Source: Clostridia bacterium (GTDB taxonomy: Bacteria > Bacillota_A > Clostridia > Christensenellales > UBA1750). From it: 18,904 nucleotides of DNA. This document shows positions 15,582-18,904 of the stretch, in pieces. The notes under the pieces were generated by a model that was not told where the DNA came from, ran no database searches, and was given only the letters and a program-made list of their open reading frames with translations. The position numbers and the translations under genes were made by a program. The stretch covers positions 1-18,904 of the forward strand of contig JAFPSR010000005.1 of the NCBI GenBank assembly GCA_017413675.1, given 5' to 3'. Positions within the stretch are counted from its first letter, which is position 1, and each line of letters opens with the position of its first letter.

Positions 15582-18293
15582 ATGAAACGCACCGTCAAAG
15601 TGGATCCCTTTTTCACGGACCAGCCGGAAAAAAACTTTCTGGCCGATTTAACCTGCTCCCTGCACGCGCAGAAACCATCCTTCTTTTCAGACCGCATGCC
15701 GGATCCGGATGAAATCTCCGTATCCGGTATGTTCCTTGCTTCCCGTTTCCCGGAGGATCGTGGGCTTTTGGACGTTTCTTATACGGATTTCACCCGTTTT
15801 CTGACAGTCTGCGGGATCGAGGGGAACCGCTACCCCGTGCGCATTGAAAAAGGGAAGGCAGGATGTTTTGAATCCTACCGGATCCGGGTGACCCCGAAGG
15901 AAACGGTAATCACAGCAGGCGATACGGAAGGCATCCGCCGCGCACTGGTTTATCTGGAGGATGAGCTCCTCCGCCGGGAAGGTCCCTGTTTGCCTTTGGG
16001 GGAGATTTCCCGCAGCCCGGTTATGAAAACCCGGATCACGCGCTGCTTCTTCAGCCCGATCAACCGCCCGCCCAAATATGGTGATGAACTGTCTGATGAT
16101 ACGGATTACTATCCGGAGGAATATCTAAACCGCCTCATGCACGACGGGATCAACGGGGTATGGATCTATACCCGGTTTTCCGATCTTGTGCCGGTAAGTG
16201 CTCTGCCGGAATACGGCCGCGGAAGCGAAGGACGTATCGAAAAACTGAACCGCGTGATCGGCAAATGTGCCCGGTACGGGATTCGGGTTTACATCTTCGC
16301 CATTGAGCCGATTGCCCTGAGCGAGGAATTATCCGAACGTTTCCCACAGGTGGACGGCGGCGTTTCCTACAACGGGAATCATTTTTTCTGTGTCAATACG
16401 CCGGAAGGACGGAGCCTTGTCCGGGAAGCCGGCTCCCGCCTGTTTACCCTCTGCCCGGACCTGGGCGGCTTTATTTCCATTACCTACGGCGAAAGGCCTA
16501 CCTCCTGCTCTTCTGCCTATGCTTCCTTGCCGGAAATCAATTATCGGAAGGAAATCCTCTGCCCGCGCTGCCGGGAACTTCCACCCGGACAAATCCTGGC
16601 CAATGCCGTGGAGGCCCTGACGGAAGGTATCCACAGCGTATCCCCTCAGGCAGAGGTCATCAGCTGGACTTACGGCCACCGCATGTGGCCGGGGGATGAC
16701 ATTCGTGAATATGTGCACCGCGCACCGGAAGACGCTGTCCTTATGCAGAATTTTGAAGAGTTGATCTATGAGAAGCAGCTGGGCCGCACACGTCAGGGCG
16801 TGGATTACTGGCTGAGCTGTACCGGCCCTTCCCCGCTGTTTGAACTCACGGCCAAGGAGGCCGCGGAAAACGGAAAGCAGATGTACATGAAGACACAGGT
16901 CTGCTGTTCCCATGAGGTCGCCAGCGTCCCCTATGTCCCGGTTCCCGGCATCCTGTTTGACAAATACCGGGCTGCATACCGCCTGCATGTCACTGGGGTT
17001 ATGCAGTGCTGGTATTTCGGCAATTACCCGTCCCTAATGAGCAAGGCAGCCGGTGAACTTGCCTTTACGCATGGTTTTCCCGACAAACATGCTTTCCTGT
17101 GCCATCTTGCAGCCGGATTTGCCGGCAGGAGCCGCGCTGAAGCGCTTGCCCGCGCCTGGGAGGCCTTCGAAACCGGTTACCGGCAGACCCCGCTCAACAT
17201 CATGTTCAGCTATTACGGCCCGATGCATGACGGCCCGGTGTGGGCCCTGCATCTGAAGCCCAGAAATTTCTCCCTGCCTCGCAGCTGGCAGACCCTGGAT
17301 CCCACCGACGGCGACCGGATCGGAGAATGCCTGCTCTCGGGCCACACCCTTCCGGAAGCAGTGACACTCACCGGCCGCATGACACGTTCCTGGGCGGAAG
17401 GCTACCGCCTTCTCCAAGCTGCTGCCGCGGACTGCCCGGATCTTGCGGAGCAGGTATCGGTTGCCGGTGCGCTGGATCTGCTGTTCCGCAGCGGCCATAA
17501 CATCCTACGCTTCTATCTGCTCAGGGAACGCCTGGGGATGGAGATCGGGGATCCGGTCCGAAATCTGCAGATGTTGCGTTCGCTGGTGCTTGATGAAATC
17601 AGGAACAGCGAAACCCTGTCCAGCTTCTGTGAAAAAGACGGAAGGCTGGGCTATCATTCCGAAGGGGAGGGATATAAGTTCTTCCCCAAAAAACTGGCCT
17701 GGCGTATTGCCCGGCTGAAAGAACTTCTGGCGTCCGAGTTCCCGGAAACCGAGGAGCGCATCACACAGGGTCTTCCCCCTCTTGCCTATTATGCCGGAGA
17801 GGAAACGGATTCCTCTGTCTATCATCTAGGACATAAGGGCATCAATTCGGCAGCCTGGGAGCCGATCGGGGAACACGCTGCTTTCCGCGCTTCCTGTGAT
17901 CCGGATACATTGACCATTGAGATTCGTGCCGATCATGCGCAGCCCATCCGGATCGGAGCAGAGTTCCGCCTGCTGTGGCCAGCCCCGCAGGTCATCCTGC
18001 ACCCTGACGGGCAGGTGGAAGTTCCTGTGGAAGACTATCTGTATTTCGGTGCCTTCGGGCATACCCTTAAACAGCTGCGCCGGTTCTGGCGCGTGGAAGC
18101 TTTGCCGGCAGACGGCGGCATGGCCCTGCGTATCCGCCTTTCCCGTGTGAAAGCCGGGTGGACAGAAGACCATCCCCTGAAACTCTATCTCGCTACCTCA
18201 GACGGAGATTTATGGTGCCGGGAGGAAGATCCGGTCCATACACTGGGAAAAAGTTCGGTTTCTCCCGGCGAATACGGCTGGCTGCTCCCCTGA
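15582..18293 (+). CDS. Large glycosidase-like protein with GH20/GH67-type domain order, unassigned family
   Basis: This is a 903-residue soluble protein without a signal peptide. Residues 98-155 (YRIRVTPKETVITAGDTEGI, then RRALVYLEDELL and ISRSPVMKTRITR) resemble the N-terminal beta-domain that precedes the barrel in GH20, GH67 and related hydrolases. A TIM-barrel-like region follows from about 178 (YLNRLMHDGINGVWIYTRFS; KCARYGIRVYIFAIEP; GGFISITYGERPTSC; VISWTYGH). Glu304 in ITYGERPTSC is a possible catalytic residue. Cys309 and the CPRC pair (327-330) could bind a metal. After about 520 there is a helical region and a C-terminal beta domain. A GH20-like hexosaminidase or alpha-glucuronidase role is possible but not shown. 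The ATG has AGAGG six bases upstream. Base composition is richer in CGC and GCC codons than in the genes to the left. Convergent with the rhamnosidase gene. Confidence 0.75.
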   Translation: MKRTVKVDPFFTDQPEKNFLADLTCSLHAQKPSFFSDRMPDPDEISVSGMFLASRFPEDRGLLDVSYTDFTRFLTVCGIEGNRYPVRIEKGKAGCFESYRIRVTPKETVITAGDTEGIRRALVYLEDELLRREGPCLPLGEISRSPVMKTRITRCFFSPINRPPKYGDELSDDTDYYPEEYLNRLMHDGINGVWIYTRFSDLVPVSALPEYGRGSEGRIEKLNRVIGKCARYGIRVYIFAIEPIALSEELSERFPQVDGGVSYNGNHFFCVNTPEGRSLVREAGSRLFTLCPDLGGFISITYGERPTSCSSAYASLPEINYRKEILCPRCRELPPGQILANAVEALTEGIHSVSPQAEVISWTYGHRMWPGDDIREYVHRAPEDAVLMQNFEELIYEKQLGRTRQGVDYWLSCTGPSPLFELTAKEAAENGKQMYMKTQVCCSHEVASVPYVPVPGILFDKYRAAYRLHVTGVMQCWYFGNYPSLMSKAAGELAFTHGFPDKHAFLCHLAAGFAGRSRAEALARAWEAFETGYRQTPLNIMFSYYGPMHDGPVWALHLKPRNFSLPRSWQTLDPTDGDRIGECLLSGHTLPEAVTLTGRMTRSWAEGYRLLQAAAADCPDLAEQVSVAGALDLLFRSGHNILRFYLLRERLGMEIGDPVRNLQMLRSLVLDEIRNSETLSSFCEKDGRLGYHSEGEGYKFFPKKLAWRIARLKELLASEFPETEERITQGLPPLAYYAGEETDSSVYHLGHKGINSAAWEPIGEHAAFRASCDPDTLTIEIRADHAQPIRIGAEFRLLWPAPQVILHPDGQVEVPVEDYLYFGAFGHTLKQLRRFWRVEALPADGGMALRIRLSRVKAGWTEDHPLKLYLATSDGDLWCREEDPVHTLGKSSVSPGEYGWLLP

Positions 18294-18309
18294 GGGCAGT
18301 TTCTGATCG

Positions 18310-18510
18310 TTGCCGGAGAGGCTGGCGGAAAGGAGAGCAGGCGAAGGTGAAAGAAGCATTATTGATTGGGTACCGATTATAGAAAACCATATCTATTATG
18401 AAATCATTGCGCGAAGTTGCCTGTATCTCGCCTCAAAGGGATACCATATCTCTCTCCTGGTCTGGACAGATGCACATTCTTCCCTGGAGATCATCCAGAT
18501 GACTGCCTGA
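18310..18510 (+). pseudogene. Possible degenerate regulator fragment (AraC-type sensor domain?)
   Basis: The 397-base gap between the glycosidase and the rhamnosidase has no intact gene. A short frame contains ENHIYYEIIA, RSCLYLASKGYHIS and WTDAHSSLEI, whose order loosely recalls the cupin sensor of AraC-type sugar regulators (xxYYEIxxxxSGxCxYLxxGxxYxISPGDL). A neighbouring frame continues with LSPGLDRCTFFPGDHPDD, as expected after a frameshift. No helix-turn-helix follows. This is a weak resemblance and could be chance. Confidence 0.22.
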
Positions 18511-18603
18511 TGGCTTTACATCCGCCAGAACAACCAGGGATTCCATCTGATGGCCAAAAAGTCCGGCCTTGTCTGCAAACAGCCGTCCCCAAAGATCCCT
18601 ATG

Positions 18604-18641
18604 CAGAAAAGGTGCGCTGCCGTATGGCAGAGCACCTTTCT
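18604..18641. terminator. Bidirectional terminator between convergent glycosidase and rhamnosidase genes
   Basis: AGGTGC-G-CTGCC, loop GTAT, and GGCAG-A-GCACCT form an 11-bp stem with one mismatch (18610-18637). U-rich tails follow on both strands (TTTCTTTATT on plus, TTTTCTGC on minus). It lies 50 bases past the minus-strand stop at 18691. Confidence 0.85.
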
Positions 18642-18690
18642 TTATTCTGCTGTGAACAAACAGATACGGATCCTGACCTTTTCCTTCTGC

Positions 18691-18904
18691 CTACACAAGC
18701 GGCAGTGACAGGACATGGAACCCGCTGCCGACCTCCGTTGTTTTCCCGCCAAAGATAATTTTGGCACGGGATCCGAAAGGAACCGTGACGTGCAGGTGCA
18801 GCGCGCCGAAACGTTTCATCCACCGCACGGCAACCTGTCCCTTTACCGTATCCACCACGGCCTGTGCACTCATCAGGTTTTCCGGAAACACCGGTTCCAC
18901 GACA
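18691..18904 (-). CDS. Probable alpha-L-rhamnosidase (GH78), C-terminal end (cut by window edge)
   Basis: Only the last about 70 codons are in the window; the frame is open at the right edge. The visible part GQVAVRWMKRFGALHLHVTV, PFGSRAKIIFGGKTTEVGSG and FHVLSLPL has the pattern of the C-terminal beta-sandwich of bacterial alpha-L-rhamnosidases: a repeated Val/Leu strand, PxGxxAxI, then EVGSGxH. These enzymes remove terminal rhamnose from plant glycosides and pectin. The catalytic barrel lies outside the window. Because the C-terminal domain also occurs in related hydrolases, the family call is moderately sure. Confidence 0.68.
   Translation of the reverse strand, partial: VVEPVFPENLMSAQAVVDTVKGQVAVRWMKRFGALHLHVTVPFGSRAKIIFGGKTTEVGSGFHVLSLPLV

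Noticed and set aside
15332..15697. A 121-codon minus-strand frame upstream of and overlapping the 903-residue glycosidase-like gene
   Set aside because: The middle part looks faintly protein-like, but there is no ribosome binding site, no recognisable family, and its 5' end overlaps the start of a well-supported gene.
16329..16988. A 219-codon open frame on the minus strand
   Set aside because: It lies within the 903-residue glycosidase-like gene, which has consistent protein-like sequence and a proper start; GC-rich codon use on one strand often leaves such open mirror frames.
1..18904. tRNA, rRNA, CRISPR arrays, insertion sequences or known riboswitches
   Set aside because: I looked for them on both strands and saw no cloverleaf, regular direct repeats, transposase or conserved riboswitch core.

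Overview
The window looks like a chromosomal segment of a mid-GC gut-type Bacillota (Erysipelotrichia or Clostridia). This rests on strong AAGGAG-type ribosome binding sites, sigma-A promoters, U-tailed hairpin terminators, a DUF1836 protein and several cytoplasmic-type glycosidases. I cannot name the genus. No rRNA, tRNA, CRISPR array or insertion sequence was seen.

Left part (1-7456, all minus strand). A promoter at 7298-7326 is followed by seven closely packed genes: a MATE exporter, a D-Ala-D-Ala-ligase-like ATP-grasp enzyme, a lysine 2,3-aminomutase (KamA), a PaaK-like adenylate-forming ligase, an S51 peptidase-like protein, a barnase-type lipoprotein RNase and a barstar. A strong terminator at 673-703 closes the unit. 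A second, separately promoted MATE gene runs off the left edge. The first five genes read like a small biosynthesis-and-export pathway: KamA would make beta-lysine, the two ligases could build amide or thioester bonds, S51 could hydrolyse a dipeptide, and MATE could export the product. I do not recognise this combination as a described pathway, and it is the main candidate for something new. The barnase/barstar pair is a toxin-immunity module on the tail of the same transcript.

Middle part (7421-14534). A family 2 glycoside hydrolase is broken by a one-base frameshift in a C5 tract. A divergent DUF1836 gene follows, then an MFS transporter and a Na/Pi-cotransporter with a PhoU-like tail. Most are bounded by clear terminators.

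Right part (14732-18904). A near-perfect promoter, with an abutting palindrome, drives a gene that keeps only about 124 native-looking codons before running into a UUCG terminator. Next comes a 903-residue glycosidase-like protein (GH20/GH67-like layout) with different base composition. A relic-like stretch and a bidirectional terminator follow, then the C-terminal end of a probable GH78 alpha-L-rhamnosidase. This looks like a carbohydrate-use island that has suffered deletions.
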